Of a stretch of DNA of 64,000 bases, positions 33,126 through 41,444 are shown in pieces; within the stretch, counting starts at the first letter, position 1; the number at the start of each line of letters is the position of its first letter. Source of the stretch: an uncultured Clostridia bacterium (GTDB lineage Bacteria; Bacillota; Clostridia; Christensenellales; UBA1242); assembly GCA_944377365.1 (NCBI GenBank), contig CALWEQ010000001.1:25093-89092 (forward strand), read 5' to 3'. The translations under genes and the position numbers were made by a program. Under the pieces are notes generated by a model that worked only from the letters and a program-made list of their open reading frames with translations, was not told the origin of the DNA and ran no database searches.

Positions 33126-34469
33126 TTTCAACATCTTTTTGATTTCACTTACAAAAGTTTGAATTTTTCGATTGGTTTTGATTTCTGAAGAAATTTTATC
33201 ACGAGAATGCATTATCGTTGTGTGATCTCTTCCGCCGAATATTTTTCCTATGGTTACGAGAGGAAGTTCTAGCATTTCGCTAATCATATATATAGCAATC
33301 ATTCTTGGTTCAACAATCTCTTTGTTTTTTTTCTTTCCAGTTATGTCATCTTTTGTTATGTCAAAATAATCACACACTGCTTTTATTATTTGGTCAGAAT
33401 TAGCCCCACCTTCATTTTTTTCGTCGTACTTATCTGAAAAAGCTTCACGAACGTCATTTATGTCTGCCTCATTTTTGCCAATAAGATTTGAAAGAAAGCA
33501 TACTTTTGAAAGCATTCCTTCTAGTTCACGTACGTTTGAGTCAATGTGATCTGCTATATAATTTATTGCATCATCTGTAATTGAACATTTTTCCAACTGA
33601 CATTTTTTTCTTAAAATAGCAACTCTAGTTTCGAAATCAGGTGGCTGAAGATCTTGAATCAACCCCATAGTAAAACGAGAACGTAATCTGTCTTCCAAAG
33701 TTTCTATTTCTTTAGGAGGTCTGTCAGAAGCAATAATTATTTGTTTGCCAAACTGATAAAGGTCATTAAAAGTATGAAAAAACTCTTCTTGTGTGCTTGT
33801 CTTTTTACTGATAAATTGAATATCATCTACTATTAAAACATCAACGTTTCTGTATTTTTCGCGAAACTGTGAGTTTGTTTTATTTTTTATTGAAGAACCC
33901 AAACTTTCAATGTAGTCATTTGTAAACTGCTCACAGGTGACATATTTTACTTTCATTTGTGGAGAAGATTCACGAATAAAATTTCCAATTGCATGCAATA
34001 GATGTGTTTTCCCTAAACCAACACCACCATAGATGAAAAGTGGGTTAAAACTCTTTCCAGGATTTTCAGCAACTGCTCTTGAAGCAGCATAAACAGTTTG
34101 ATTACATTTTCCTACTACAAAATTTCCAAAAGTGTATTTTGGATTAAAAGGATTTTTTGTTGTTTCTACCTCATTCTTAGTAAGATTTGGTTTGTTTTTA
34201 GAAAGATATTCTTTTTCTTCATTAGGATCAAGAATTTCTATTTCAACCCCTTCACCAAAAATTTCTTCAACTCCAGATTTGAGTTTGTCGAAGTAATTTT
34301 TTAGTATTTGGTTTTTTGCAAAAGAAGATTTTGTAGAAAGAAACAAAATTTTGTTTTCAGAAAAATCAACTATTTTTAACGGCTTAAACCACATAACAAA
34401 AGAAACATTGGAAACAGAAAGTTCCAATTTGTCCATAAGTTGTTGCCAAAGTTTGTTTAGTTCTTGCAT
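33117..34469 (-). CDS. dnaA: Chromosomal replication initiator DnaA
   Basis: An AAA+ initiator of 450 residues. Domain I begins MQELNKLWQQLMDKLE; the AAA+ domain has GGVGLGKTHLLHAIGN (about 150-165), the Walker B segment VDVLIVDDIQF and the sensor-type DRLRSRF; domain IV has the DNA-binding signature GGRDHTTIMHSRDKI near 415-430. The ATG at 34469 has GAAGG upstream; an in-frame TTG at 34514 is part of the -35 box and not a start. Divergent from recF instead of upstream of it. Confidence 0.98.
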   Translation of the reverse strand: MQELNKLWQQLMDKLELSVSNVSFVMWFKPLKIVDFSENKILFLSTKSSFAKNQILKNYFDKLKSGVEEIFGEGVEIEILDPNEEKEYLSKNKPNLTKNEVETTKNPFNPKYTFGNFVVGKCNQTVYAASRAVAENPGKSFNPLFIYGGVGLGKTHLLHAIGNFIRESSPQMKVKYVTCEQFTNDYIESLGSSIKNKTNSQFREKYRNVDVLIVDDIQFISKKTSTQEEFFHTFNDLYQFGKQIIIASDRPPKEIETLEDRLRSRFTMGLIQDLQPPDFETRVAILRKKCQLEKCSITDDAINYIADHIDSNVRELEGMLSKVCFLSNLIGKNEADINDVREAFSDKYDEKNEGGANSDQIIKAVCDYFDITKDDITGKKKNKEIVEPRMIAIYMISEMLELPLVTIGKIFGGRDHTTIMHSRDKISSEIKTNRKIQTFVSEIKKMLKSG

Positions 34470-34485
34470 ATTTACCTTCTTAAAT

Positions 34486-34514
34486 ATTTTACTAAACAAA
34501 AAGTAGTTTGTCAA
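34486..34514 (-). promoter_or_regulatory. dnaA promoter
   Basis: On the minus strand TTGACA, 17 nt and TAAAAT. The predicted leader is only about 10 nt, so the ribosome site sits at the very 5' end of the mRNA. Confidence 0.8.
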
Positions 34515-34525
34515 GTAAAGAAAGC

Positions 34526-34554
34526 TTGTTTGAAAACTAATTTAGTGATATACT
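34526..34554 (+). promoter_or_regulatory. recF promoter giving a probable leaderless mRNA
   Basis: TTGTTT, 17 nt and TATACT, then six bases (ATACAC) and the recF ATG. There is no Shine-Dalgarno sequence in the gap. It faces away from the dnaA promoter about 12 bp away. Confidence 0.7.
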
Positions 34555-34560
34555 ATACAC

Positions 34561-35622
34561 ATGAAAATAAAAAGATTGACACTCAACAACTTTCGAAATT
34601 ATAAAAAACAAACCTTAAATTTTGATGATAATATTATTTCTTTGTGTGGAAAAAATGCACAAGGAAAAACAAACTTAATAGAGGCTATTTTTTTTGCGTG
34701 CATAGGAAAAAGTTTTAGAACAAACAAAGAAAAACAGTTGATAAAATGGGGAGAAGATTTTGCAAAAATAACGTTATTAGCAAGCAACGAAGTAAGGACA
34801 AAAAAGATTGAGGTTATAATTTGGAAAAGCCAAAAGAAAACCGTAAAACTAGATGGCCTTCCTATAAAAAGAATAGGAGACGTTTTAGGAGAAGTTCCAA
34901 TTGTTTTCTTTTCACCTGATGAATTAAAACTTGTAAAAGAGAGTCCTGAAGAAAGAAGAAAGTTTATGAATATTCACATTTCACAAACAAACAAAAAGTA
35001 TTTTTATCTTTTATCTAGATATGAAAAGATCTTAGACAATAGAAACAAACTTTTGAAAACTACAAAAGACTTTAATGTTTTAAAAGAAAATATCCAAATT
35101 TGGGACAAAGCACTAGCAAACGCAGGAATTAAAATTATTAAAGAAAGGGAAAAGTTTGTAAACGAAATACAGCCTTTTGCAAGCAAAGCACATGAGTATA
35201 TTTCTGGAGGTGAAAGATTAAGACTCGTGTACAAAAAGTTTGAAGTAGCTGACGAAAATGAGTTTATGAAAAAATTGTCAAAAGCACTTGAAAAAGATTT
35301 TAAGATGGGATACACAACCTTTGGTCCTCATAGAGATGATATAGACATATTTGTAAACGATCAAGAGGTAAAAAGTTTCGGTTCACAAGGACAGCAACGC
35401 ACAGTTTCATTATCATTAAAACTTGCAGAATTAGAAATTATGAAAAATGTTACTGGGGAATATCCTATCCTTATCCTAGATGATGTTTTTTCTGAACTAG
35501 ATGAAAATCGCAGAAAAAAATTAATAAAATTTACATCTCGATGTCAGACCTTTTTAACGACTACCGACGAAAGTCTTTGCGAAGGAAAAATTGTTAGAGT
35601 AGAAGATGGCAAAGCCAACTAA
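34561..35622 (+). CDS. recF: DNA replication and repair protein RecF
   Basis: An SMC-like ATPase of 353 residues that helps load RecA at gaps and stalled forks. Seen: LTLNNFRNY at the start, Walker A GKNAQGKTNLIEAI at about 30-43, the signature GSQGQQRTVSLSLKLAEL near 276-293 (in parts), and Walker B PILILDDVFSELD near 302-314. The ATG follows a -10 box by six bases, with no ribosome site. The usual dnaA-dnaN-recF order is broken by inversion of dnaA-dnaN. Confidence 0.96.
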   Translation: MKIKRLTLNNFRNYKKQTLNFDDNIISLCGKNAQGKTNLIEAIFFACIGKSFRTNKEKQLIKWGEDFAKITLLASNEVRTKKIEVIIWKSQKKTVKLDGLPIKRIGDVLGEVPIVFFSPDELKLVKESPEERRKFMNIHISQTNKKYFYLLSRYEKILDNRNKLLKTTKDFNVLKENIQIWDKALANAGIKIIKEREKFVNEIQPFASKAHEYISGGERLRLVYKKFEVADENEFMKKLSKALEKDFKMGYTTFGPHRDDIDIFVNDQEVKSFGSQGQQRTVSLSLKLAELEIMKNVTGEYPILILDDVFSELDENRRKKLIKFTSRCQTFLTTTDESLCEGKIVRVEDGKAN

Positions 35623-35626
35623 ATTG

Positions 35627-35656
35627 TTGACAAATTCAATTGATAAATATTAAAAT
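35627..35656 (+). promoter_or_regulatory. aspS promoter
   Basis: TTGACA, 18 nt and TAAAAT, then a short leader with GGAG. Confidence 0.75.
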
Positions 35657-35674
35657 AACACTATAGGAGAAATG

Positions 35675-37414
35675 ATGAAAGCAAATATTTACAGAACCAA
35701 CAATTGTGGAGAACTTAGAATAAATGATGTCGGAAAAAGAGTAATAGTTTCTGGATGGATTAACACTATAAGAAAACTTGGAGGAATTGCTTTTTTGACA
35801 CTAAGAGACAACTTTGGGGTTACACAAATCATTTTAAGAGACGAAAAAATGCTTGAGGGTTTAAACAAGGAAAGCGTTGTTAAAATTGAAGGCAAAGTTG
35901 TAGAAAGAGAAAGTAAAAATTTAAAAATGCCAACAGGAGAAATAGAAGTAGAGGCAGAAAGCATTTCATTGTTAGGAAAATGTCAAAATGCATTACCTTT
36001 TGAAATAAGCGAAGCGCCTGAAACAAAAGAAGAACTACGTCTAAAGTACAGATTTTTGGATTTGAGAAACCCACAGCTTCACGAAAGAATTTTAAAAAGG
36101 GCAAAAATTTTACAGTTTGTCAGAAATAGACTTACAGAGCTAGGTTTTGTTGAATTTCAAACACCAATACTAGCAAACACTTCACCAGAAGGAGCAAGAG
36201 ATTTTATTGTTCCAACCGTTTATGCTCCGGGAGAATTTTATGCTTTGCCACAATCACCACAACAATTTAAACAGCTTTTAATGGTAAGTGGTTTTGACAA
36301 ATATTTTCAAATAGCGCCATGTTTTAGAAATGAAGCAGCTAGAGCTGACAGAACGCCTGGAGAGTTTTACCAAATTGACATGGAAATGTCTTTTGCTACA
36401 CAAGATGACGTTTTTGAAGTGTGTGAGACACTTTCAACAGAAATATTTAAAAACTTTTCAGACTATCAAGTTTGCAACGCACCTTTTAAACGCATAAAGT
36501 GGGTTGAAGCTATGGAGAAATATTGTACTGACAAGCCAGACCTTAGAAACCCATTGGTTATTGAAGATGCAACAAAATTTTTTGAATCAACTGATGTAAG
36601 TTTTTTAAAGGGAAAAACTGTCAAGCTCATAAAAGCTAAAGCAGGAGACAAATCTCGTAAGTTTTTTGACAATCTTTCAACGTTTATAGTCAGTTTAGAG
36701 GGCAAGGGTCTTGCATGGGCAAAAATGGTTGAAAATGAGCTTTCTGGAACTTTTGTTAAGGCTTTTAAAGATGAAGAAAAAAACGAATTTGTAAAGCAAT
36801 ATGAAATTAAAAACGGAGATGCAGTTTTTATAATTGCAGATCAAAAAGACAAGGCAACAAAATTTGCTGGGGCTTTAAGAAACAAATTAGGAGAAGAATT
36901 AGACATCGTTGATAAAAACAAAATTGAAATGTGTTGGATAGTTGATTTTCCTTTTTATGAAAAAAATGAAGAAACAGGAAAGCCAGACTTTGCCCACAAT
37001 CCATTTTCAATGCCACAAGGTGAGCTAAAAGCGTTAAATGAAAAAGATCCTTTCGATATAGAAGCTTATCAATATGACCTTGTTTGCAACGGTTATGAGA
37101 TGCTTTCAGGAGCGATAAGAAATCATGATCCAGAAATAATGGTCAAGGCTTTTGAAATAGCGGGATATTCAAAGGAAGTTGTAGAACAGAAATTTCCAGC
37201 ACTTTACAATGCGTTTCATTACGGAGCACCACCTCACGCAGGATGTGCATTTGGTTTTGACAGAATGCTTATGCCAATAATGCATCAAGATTCAATACGA
37301 GAGGTGATTGCGTTCCCACTTAACAAAAATGGAAGGGATTTACTTATGGGGTCACCATCAGTTCCAACAGAAGAGCAACTGAAAAGCTGTGGAATATCAA
37401 TAGACAAGAAGTAA
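35675..37414 (+). CDS. aspS: Aspartyl-tRNA synthetase (bacterial type)
   Basis: A class II synthetase of 579 residues. It has an N-terminal OB-fold anticodon domain (RVIVSGWINTIRKLGG), motif 2 around FRNEAARADRTPGEFYQ (ARDE-type loop with ADRTPEF-like residues), the bacterial GAD insertion domain (about 280-420) and motif 3 GFDRMLM near 526. Whether it is discriminating or also charges tRNA-Asn cannot be decided without the genome's AsnRS/GatCAB content. Of two adjacent ATGs the second has better spacing to GGAG. Confidence 0.96.
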   Translation: MKANIYRTNNCGELRINDVGKRVIVSGWINTIRKLGGIAFLTLRDNFGVTQIILRDEKMLEGLNKESVVKIEGKVVERESKNLKMPTGEIEVEAESISLLGKCQNALPFEISEAPETKEELRLKYRFLDLRNPQLHERILKRAKILQFVRNRLTELGFVEFQTPILANTSPEGARDFIVPTVYAPGEFYALPQSPQQFKQLLMVSGFDKYFQIAPCFRNEAARADRTPGEFYQIDMEMSFATQDDVFEVCETLSTEIFKNFSDYQVCNAPFKRIKWVEAMEKYCTDKPDLRNPLVIEDATKFFESTDVSFLKGKTVKLIKAKAGDKSRKFFDNLSTFIVSLEGKGLAWAKMVENELSGTFVKAFKDEEKNEFVKQYEIKNGDAVFIIADQKDKATKFAGALRNKLGEELDIVDKNKIEMCWIVDFPFYEKNEETGKPDFAHNPFSMPQGELKALNEKDPFDIEAYQYDLVCNGYEMLSGAIRNHDPEIMVKAFEIAGYSKEVVEQKFPALYNAFHYGAPPHAGCAFGFDRMLMPIMHQDSIREVIAFPLNKNGRDLLMGSPSVPTEEQLKSCGISIDKK

Positions 37415-37439
37415 AACAAAGTATGACTTTGTAAAAAAA

Positions 37440-37476
37440 AGGAGATATGTTTTTAAACATTCTCCTATTTTTATTT
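37440..37476 (+). terminator. aspS terminator, possibly bidirectional
   Basis: GGAGA-ATGTTT / AAACAT-TCTCC stem with one mismatch and T-rich flanks on both strands, between convergent aspS and the gene at 37493. Confidence 0.78.
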
Positions 37477-37492
37477 TTAAAACAAAGAATTT

Positions 37493-38401
37493 CTATTTTT
37501 TGCAAAAGCCGTTTTGCAAATCAAAATCTTGTAGTTTTATTTCACCTTTCTCCCAAACTAACGATTTGTTTAAATTTTCTAGTTTTTCGTCCGCTAAATA
37601 ACGATAATCTTCACCAGCAAATTTTAAGAAATTTTCCCGAACATCTTGATAACGTAGAAAATCTGAAGGGAATGTTTCAAAGAAATTCTTCCTGCTTCCC
37701 CAAAACAAGGTGTCAGGAGAATTATCGTTAAGTGAAACTAATATAGCATTTAACCAATTTGCAACAAGATTTTTTTCACTGTCCGAAAGATCGTTAAAAT
37801 TTTCATGTTCGGTTTTTTTGTCAAACACAAAAGTTTTCCAAACAATGTCTTTAATTTTTAAGATAAAAGAATTTTTGTTGACCCTGCAAGAATAATCCAT
37901 GTAAGAAGTGTCTTTATCTTTTGGAACTCCAACAATATCGCTATTATTTTCCTCTAAAAGGTTTTTAGGGTGTAAAAATGTTGAAGACTTTGTTTCGTGT
38001 TGTTTAAGATATGAGCTTAAAATTTTCATTTTATTGTCAAAAATGTCTTTAGTTGATGATGAAGAGTTTTTTAGAAAAAGTTCGCGTGTTTCTTTATATC
38101 TTAAAAACCCAGTAGGCACAGCCTTTAAAATTTTGTCTTGTTGTTTTCTTTTATAATTTAAAAATCTTCCGTTTGCTTTCAAAACTGCGTTTAAAACAAG
38201 GTTTACTCTGTTTTGTTGATCTTCGGTCATAACTGAAAAATCACAATCGTTAGGATTATCAAAAACAAAAGTTTCTTTTGGGTGTTTGGTTTTAATTTTT
38301 AATTTTCCAAAACGCAGAAAAACTTTCGCTTTAAATTTTTCGTTTAACATATTTTCAAAGTTTGCTGACGAGTCGTGTTTTGCTTTATATGTAAATTTCA
38401 T
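37493..38401 (-). CDS. Unknown protein with two tandem copies of one domain
   Basis: A soluble, basic protein of 302 residues with no signal or membrane helix. Residues about 32-112 and 176-262 align: LKIK-x-K-TFVFD, then a D/E-rich helix with N-x-V-x-x-LNA, then FLRY(K/Q)(E/D)xRExFLK. This is an internal duplication of an approximately 85-residue unit unknown to me. GGAG precedes the ATG, and it has its own consensus promoter, so it is a real, separately expressed gene. Function unknown. Confidence 0.75.
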   Translation of the reverse strand: MKFTYKAKHDSSANFENMLNEKFKAKVFLRFGKLKIKTKHPKETFVFDNPNDCDFSVMTEDQQNRVNLVLNAVLKANGRFLNYKRKQQDKILKAVPTGFLRYKETRELFLKNSSSSTKDIFDNKMKILSSYLKQHETKSSTFLHPKNLLEENNSDIVGVPKDKDTSYMDYSCRVNKNSFILKIKDIVWKTFVFDKKTEHENFNDLSDSEKNLVANWLNAILVSLNDNSPDTLFWGSRKNFFETFPSDFLRYQDVRENFLKFAGEDYRYLADEKLENLNKSLVWEKGEIKLQDFDLQNGFCKK

Positions 38402-38418
38402 ATTTTTTCTCCAGCGAT

Positions 38419-38447
38419 ATTATAGCACACTTAAATATACCCGTCAA
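38419..38447 (-). promoter_or_regulatory. Promoter of the duplicated-domain gene
   Basis: On the minus strand TTGACG, 17 nt and a perfect TATAAT, then a leader with TGGAG. Confidence 0.8.
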
Positions 38448-38591
38448 GACCAAATTCAAATAAAAATTTACAAGAGCTAGAAGCAGGCGTTTTCCTAGTT
38501 TTCAAAAGCAGATGCTTGAATTTAACGTGACGACATAAATTGAAAAAAGCAAAATGTTAAATAAAACAGTCAAAAATTTTTTTAAAAAAAC

Positions 38592-38618
38592 AAAAAAGCA
38601 ACCAATTTGTTTGGTTGC
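38592..38618 (-). terminator. tRNA-Asn terminator
   Basis: GCAACCAA / TTGGTTGC stem with a five-base loop and a T run, starting five bases after the tRNA 3' end. Confidence 0.92.
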
Positions 38619-38622
38619 CTTT

Positions 38623-38697
38623 TGGCGCCTCCTGTAGGATTCGAACCTACGACCTGTCGGTTAACAGCCGAATGCTCTACCGCTGAGCTAAAGAGGC
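38623..38697 (-). tRNA. tRNA-Asn (anticodon GTT), CCA encoded
   Basis: Full cloverleaf on the minus strand: acceptor GCCTCTT / AGGAGGC, D-arm AGCTCAGCGGTAGAGC, anticodon loop TGTTAAC (GTT), T-arm GGTTCGAATCC, discriminator G and a genomic CCA. Single-gene unit with promoter and terminator. Confidence 0.97.
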
Positions 38698-38700
38698 AGA

Positions 38701-38770
38701 AAGCAATGTTTTTGCGAATTGCAACGAATTGGCAATTCGCAATCGTTTGTGCTTTGCAAACAATTAGGGA
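38701..38770 (-). other. Structured 5' leader upstream of tRNA-Asn
   Basis: Between the promoter and the tRNA lie two inverted repeats: GCGAATTGC / GCAATTCGC (9 bp) and a GTTTG / CAAAC hairpin. The pre-tRNA would carry a leader of about 90 nt with these stems, long for a tRNA. Confidence 0.55.
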
Positions 38771-38794
38771 GGGAAGAAACTGTTTGCGAGTATG

Positions 38795-38823
38795 AGTATA
38801 ACACCTTTTAAAAAGGTTGTCAA
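38795..38823 (-). promoter_or_regulatory. tRNA-Asn promoter
   Basis: On the minus strand TTGACA, 17 nt and TATACT. Confidence 0.85.
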
Positions 38824-38867
38824 TTAATTTGTGTAAATTTTTTTAATTCAAGGCAAAAATTATTTTC

Positions 38868-39551
38868 ATGGATGCACTTTTTGTAGCAATTGTGGCGACA
38901 TTTTCGGTAAGTGGGTGCTTTAAAGGTCTAGTAAAAAGCTTTGGTAGTTTAGTAGCGTTTTTTATTGCTGTAATTTTTGCTTTCTACATTACAAAGTCTT
39001 TAGTGCCAATTTTGGAAGCTAACAATTTTTTTAAAACGACTCTTAATGCAGTTTCACAAATTGCCTTTAATGGTCTTAGTGAAGATTTTTTTATTAAAGA
39101 ATTTTCTTCTAAACAAGAAATGATAGCATTTATTAAAGATTCAAATATTACAAACTTTACAAAAGAAAATTTTGTTCAAATTGTGGATAATAATAATTTT
39201 GAAGGAAGATTTACCGTTTTTGATATTGTTTCACCTACTATTCAAAAAAATATTCTTTCAGTTGGAGTTTTTGCGCTTGTTTTATTAATCATATACGTTG
39301 TTTTAAAATCCGTGACGTATTTAATTACAAGAGTTGTAAAAATACATTTTTTTATTTTTACAAATCGTGTTGCTGGTTTTATTTTTGGAGCTATATTAGG
39401 AATAATAATATGTTTAACAATAATTCAAGTTTTGTTAATTTTGTCTAGCTTTTTAAACTTAAATGACTTATATGAAAAACTTATGCAAAGTGAGATCGCG
39501 TTGAATTATTACAACAGGTTTGGGGTTAAACTTTTAAGTGTTTTCATTTAA
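38868..39551 (+). CDS. CvpA family membrane protein
   Basis: A protein of 227 residues with four predicted helices: about 4-20, 25-48, 128-150 and 163-195. A GCFKGLVKSFGSLVAF segment between the first two and a second conserved Arg/Gly stretch (TNRVAGFIFGAILG) before the last are the CvpA pattern. The loop between helices 2 and 3 is extended (about 80 residues). CvpA proteins affect envelope properties and toxin export in other bacteria; role here unknown. No convincing ribosome site: AAGG lies 14 bases upstream. Confidence 0.8.
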   Translation: MDALFVAIVATFSVSGCFKGLVKSFGSLVAFFIAVIFAFYITKSLVPILEANNFFKTTLNAVSQIAFNGLSEDFFIKEFSSKQEMIAFIKDSNITNFTKENFVQIVDNNNFEGRFTVFDIVSPTIQKNILSVGVFALVLLIIYVVLKSVTYLITRVVKIHFFIFTNRVAGFIFGAILGIIICLTIIQVLLILSSFLNLNDLYEKLMQSEIALNYYNRFGVKLLSVFI

Positions 39552-39707
39552 AATTTCTTCTAATTGTTGATTTTTGTCCTGCAGAGTTTGAGTTTTGTTT
39601 TTGTAATCAATTATTATTATTGAAAAAACAATTATTAATGCAAAAACAACAGCAACTGCTGTCCAAGTAATTATTTTAGCAATCTTTTTCTTTTTTTCTT
39701 TTTCCAT
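39534..39707 (-). CDS. Short DivIC/FtsB-like protein, 57 residues
   Basis: This short frame begins MEKEKKKKIAKIITW, has one membrane helix (about 12-33) and ends in a short coiled-coil stretch (KNKTQTLQDKNQQLEE). It overlaps the end of the yabQ-like gene. In clostridia the gene after yabP-yabQ is usually divIC, with this same topology but about twice the length, so this looks like a shortened DivIC. It also overlaps the end of cvpA by 18 bp on the other strand. Confidence 0.5.
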   Translation of the reverse strand: MEKEKKKKIAKIITWTAVAVVFALIIVFSIIIIDYKNKTQTLQDKNQQLEEILNENT

Positions 39708-40011
39708 TAATAAAATTATACAGTTTTTTCAAAATTTTTGCAATAAATTTTGAAAACAACAAATTTATCAGAAAAAATCCTAACAAGTAGGCAAATATTG
39801 TAAACAATCTTAATTCTCCATAGTTTACAAAAAGGTTTACTAAATGAAAAGAAAGAAAACAAAAGCAAATAGAAAAAAACTGTAAAACATGTAAAAAGAT
39901 TTTGTTTTTTCTTGTAAAAAAAGAAATAATTACAAAAGCAAGTCCGCCTAAAAGCCCTGTTGCAAACAAGCATAAAAACACGATCGGTTGTGACAAAGTT
40001 GAATACAACAC
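39676..40011 (-). CDS. Spore cortex protein YabQ-like
   Basis: A membrane protein of 111 residues with three helices (about 9-32, 41-62, 70-92). The NYGELRLFTIFAYLLG segment at about 64-79 corresponds to the conserved GE-R-Y/F-x(3)-LG signature of YabQ, and gene order yabP-yabQ-divIC supports it. It starts with a GTG two bases after the yabP stop. YabQ acts in spore cortex formation in Bacillus; whether this organism still sporulates cannot be said from this window. Confidence 0.75.
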   Translation of the reverse strand: MLYSTLSQPIVFLCLFATGLLGGLAFVIISFFTRKNKIFLHVLQFFSICFCFLSFHLVNLFVNYGELRLFTIFAYLLGFFLINLLFSKFIAKILKKLYNFINGKRKKEKDC

Positions 40012-40013
40012 AA

Positions 40014-40265
40014 TTATTTAAATATCCTTTTTAAAAAACTTTGTTTGGGCGAGTTGTTTAAAAATTTAATTTGTGAAATGTTTCCAGCGATTATGACCTC
40101 TTTGTTTTCAAGGTCTAATTTAATTACTTCCAATTCGCTTCCGTTAATATTTATTGTAGAATCCGAGGTTTCTATAACAGCAAACGTCGAAGTAGATGAT
40201 TTGACTTTAGTTGCTCCCTTCACGTACAATTTTTTTTGATTTTCTATACTAATCAATTCTGCCAT
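40014..40265 (-). CDS. YabP/YqfC-like sporulation protein
   Basis: A strand-rich protein of 83 residues from the ATG at 40265 (AGGAG upstream). The pattern of repeated short strands (KKLYVKGATKV, FAVIETSDSTINING, LEVIKLDLENKEVIIAG) and the C-terminal FLKRIFK motif match the YabP family. Coupled to yabQ. It is divergent from the pseudouridine synthase gene. Confidence 0.8.
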   Translation of the reverse strand: MAELISIENQKKLYVKGATKVKSSTSTFAVIETSDSTININGSELEVIKLDLENKEVIIAGNISQIKFLNNSPKQSFLKRIFK

Positions 40266-40347
40266 GATTACTCCTATTAAACTAAAATTTAATAAAAAAT
40301 ATGCGAACAATAAGAAAAATATGATATACTACAAAATAGGAGATTTT

Positions 40348-41175
40348 ATGGAAAAGATAGAGCTAAAAGTAAAAACAAGAAATTCCGTTAAAGATTTTTT
40401 GTTAAATTACGGGTTTACTGCTCAGCAAACAAACAAGATCTTAAAGAATAGAGATGTCAAAAGAGATGGAAAAAGATTACAAACGACAGATATTTTAAAT
40501 CCAGGGGAAGACATAGTCATATATTGCGAAAACAAACCAACGCCGAAATATGAAATTATTTTTGAAGACGAAAATGTTGTCGTGCTTTCTAAAGGCGCTA
40601 AGATTGAAGTGCAAGGAGAAGACAGCTTAGAAAAATTGATAGATGGCTCTATAGCAGTTCATCGGCTTGACAGAAACACGACAGGTGTCATGATAATGGC
40701 TAAAAACAAAAAAGCGGAAGAGTGTTTGAAAGAAGCTTTCAAAAACGGCTGGATAGAAAAGAGGTATGTTTGCGAAGTTTTTGGAAGGCCAGATTTCAAA
40801 GGAGAAAAGAAAGAAGCATTTCTTTTAAAGGACAGTGCAAGGAGCGAGGTTAAAATCTTTAACACCTACGTGCAACGCGCTGTAAAGATAGAAACAAGTT
40901 TTAAGACGTTGAAAAAAGGTGCTGAGACAAGCATAGTTGAAGTAGAACTTCACACAGGCAAAACCCATCAAATAAGAGCACACCTTGCCTTTTTGGGATG
41001 TCCTATTGTTGGTGATGGAAAGTACGGCAACAACAAAATTAACAAAAAATTTAAAGAAAATTATCAAAAATTGCACTGTTTTTCTTTAAAAATTAAAAAA
41101 ATTAACAAAAATCTTGAATATTTACAAAACAAAGAGTTTGTTAAAAAACCAACCTGGGCAGAAAAATATTTATAA
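40348..41175 (+). CDS. RluA-family pseudouridine synthase with S4-like N-terminus
   Basis: Isomerises uridines in rRNA or tRNA; the exact target is unknown. The 275-residue protein has an N-terminal S4-like RNA-binding part (NYGFTAQQTNKILKNRDVKRDGKR at about 17-40 in parts, DILNPGEDI), then the catalytic HRLDRNTTG motif near 113 with the essential Asp, and the HTGKTHQIRAHLAFLGCPIVGD motif (in parts) near 200. The ATG at 40348 has AGGAG; a longer upstream frame has none. Confidence 0.92.
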   Translation: MEKIELKVKTRNSVKDFLLNYGFTAQQTNKILKNRDVKRDGKRLQTTDILNPGEDIVIYCENKPTPKYEIIFEDENVVVLSKGAKIEVQGEDSLEKLIDGSIAVHRLDRNTTGVMIMAKNKKAEECLKEAFKNGWIEKRYVCEVFGRPDFKGEKKEAFLLKDSARSEVKIFNTYVQRAVKIETSFKTLKKGAETSIVEVELHTGKTHQIRAHLAFLGCPIVGDGKYGNNKINKKFKENYQKLHCFSLKIKKINKNLEYLQNKEFVKKPTWAEKYL

Positions 41176-41408
41176 AAAAATAGCGATATTTTTTAACCTT
41201 TTTAAAAAAAATAAACAACAATTTTTCTTATTGAATTTAAAACCATTTCGTCTTTTTTATGTAAAATAGGAAAGTTTTATTTTTAAATTTTTAAAAAAGC
41301 AAAACACAAAATTAAAAAAAACTAACAAAGAGCAAAATTAGTTAAAAAATAAAAAAAATTAGATTATTAAAAAAATATAAATAATTTTATAATTTTATTT
41401 AATTTCGT
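41176..41408. other. AT-rich spacer before the giant lipoprotein gene
   Basis: About 230 bp of A/T-rich sequence without reading frame, hairpin terminator or recognised RNA. Confidence 0.5.
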
Positions 41409-41438
41409 TTGATAAATTTTTACAAAAAGTGCTAAAAT
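41409..41438 (+). promoter_or_regulatory. Promoter giving a probable leaderless mRNA (giant lipoprotein)
   Basis: TTGATA, 18 nt and TAAAAT, then six bases and the GTG start at 41445. No ribosome site is present. Confidence 0.65.
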
Positions 41439-41444
41439 ATTCTT

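Noticed and set aside
34470..34514. TTG-initiated N-terminal extension of dnaA
   Set aside because: The TTG is part of the -35 TTGACA, and the extension lacks a ribosome site; the ATG at 34469 fits DnaA domain I.
34470..34560. dnaA-recF gap as oriC
   Set aside because: Only 91 bp, filled by two divergent promoters, with no DnaA-box-like sequence.
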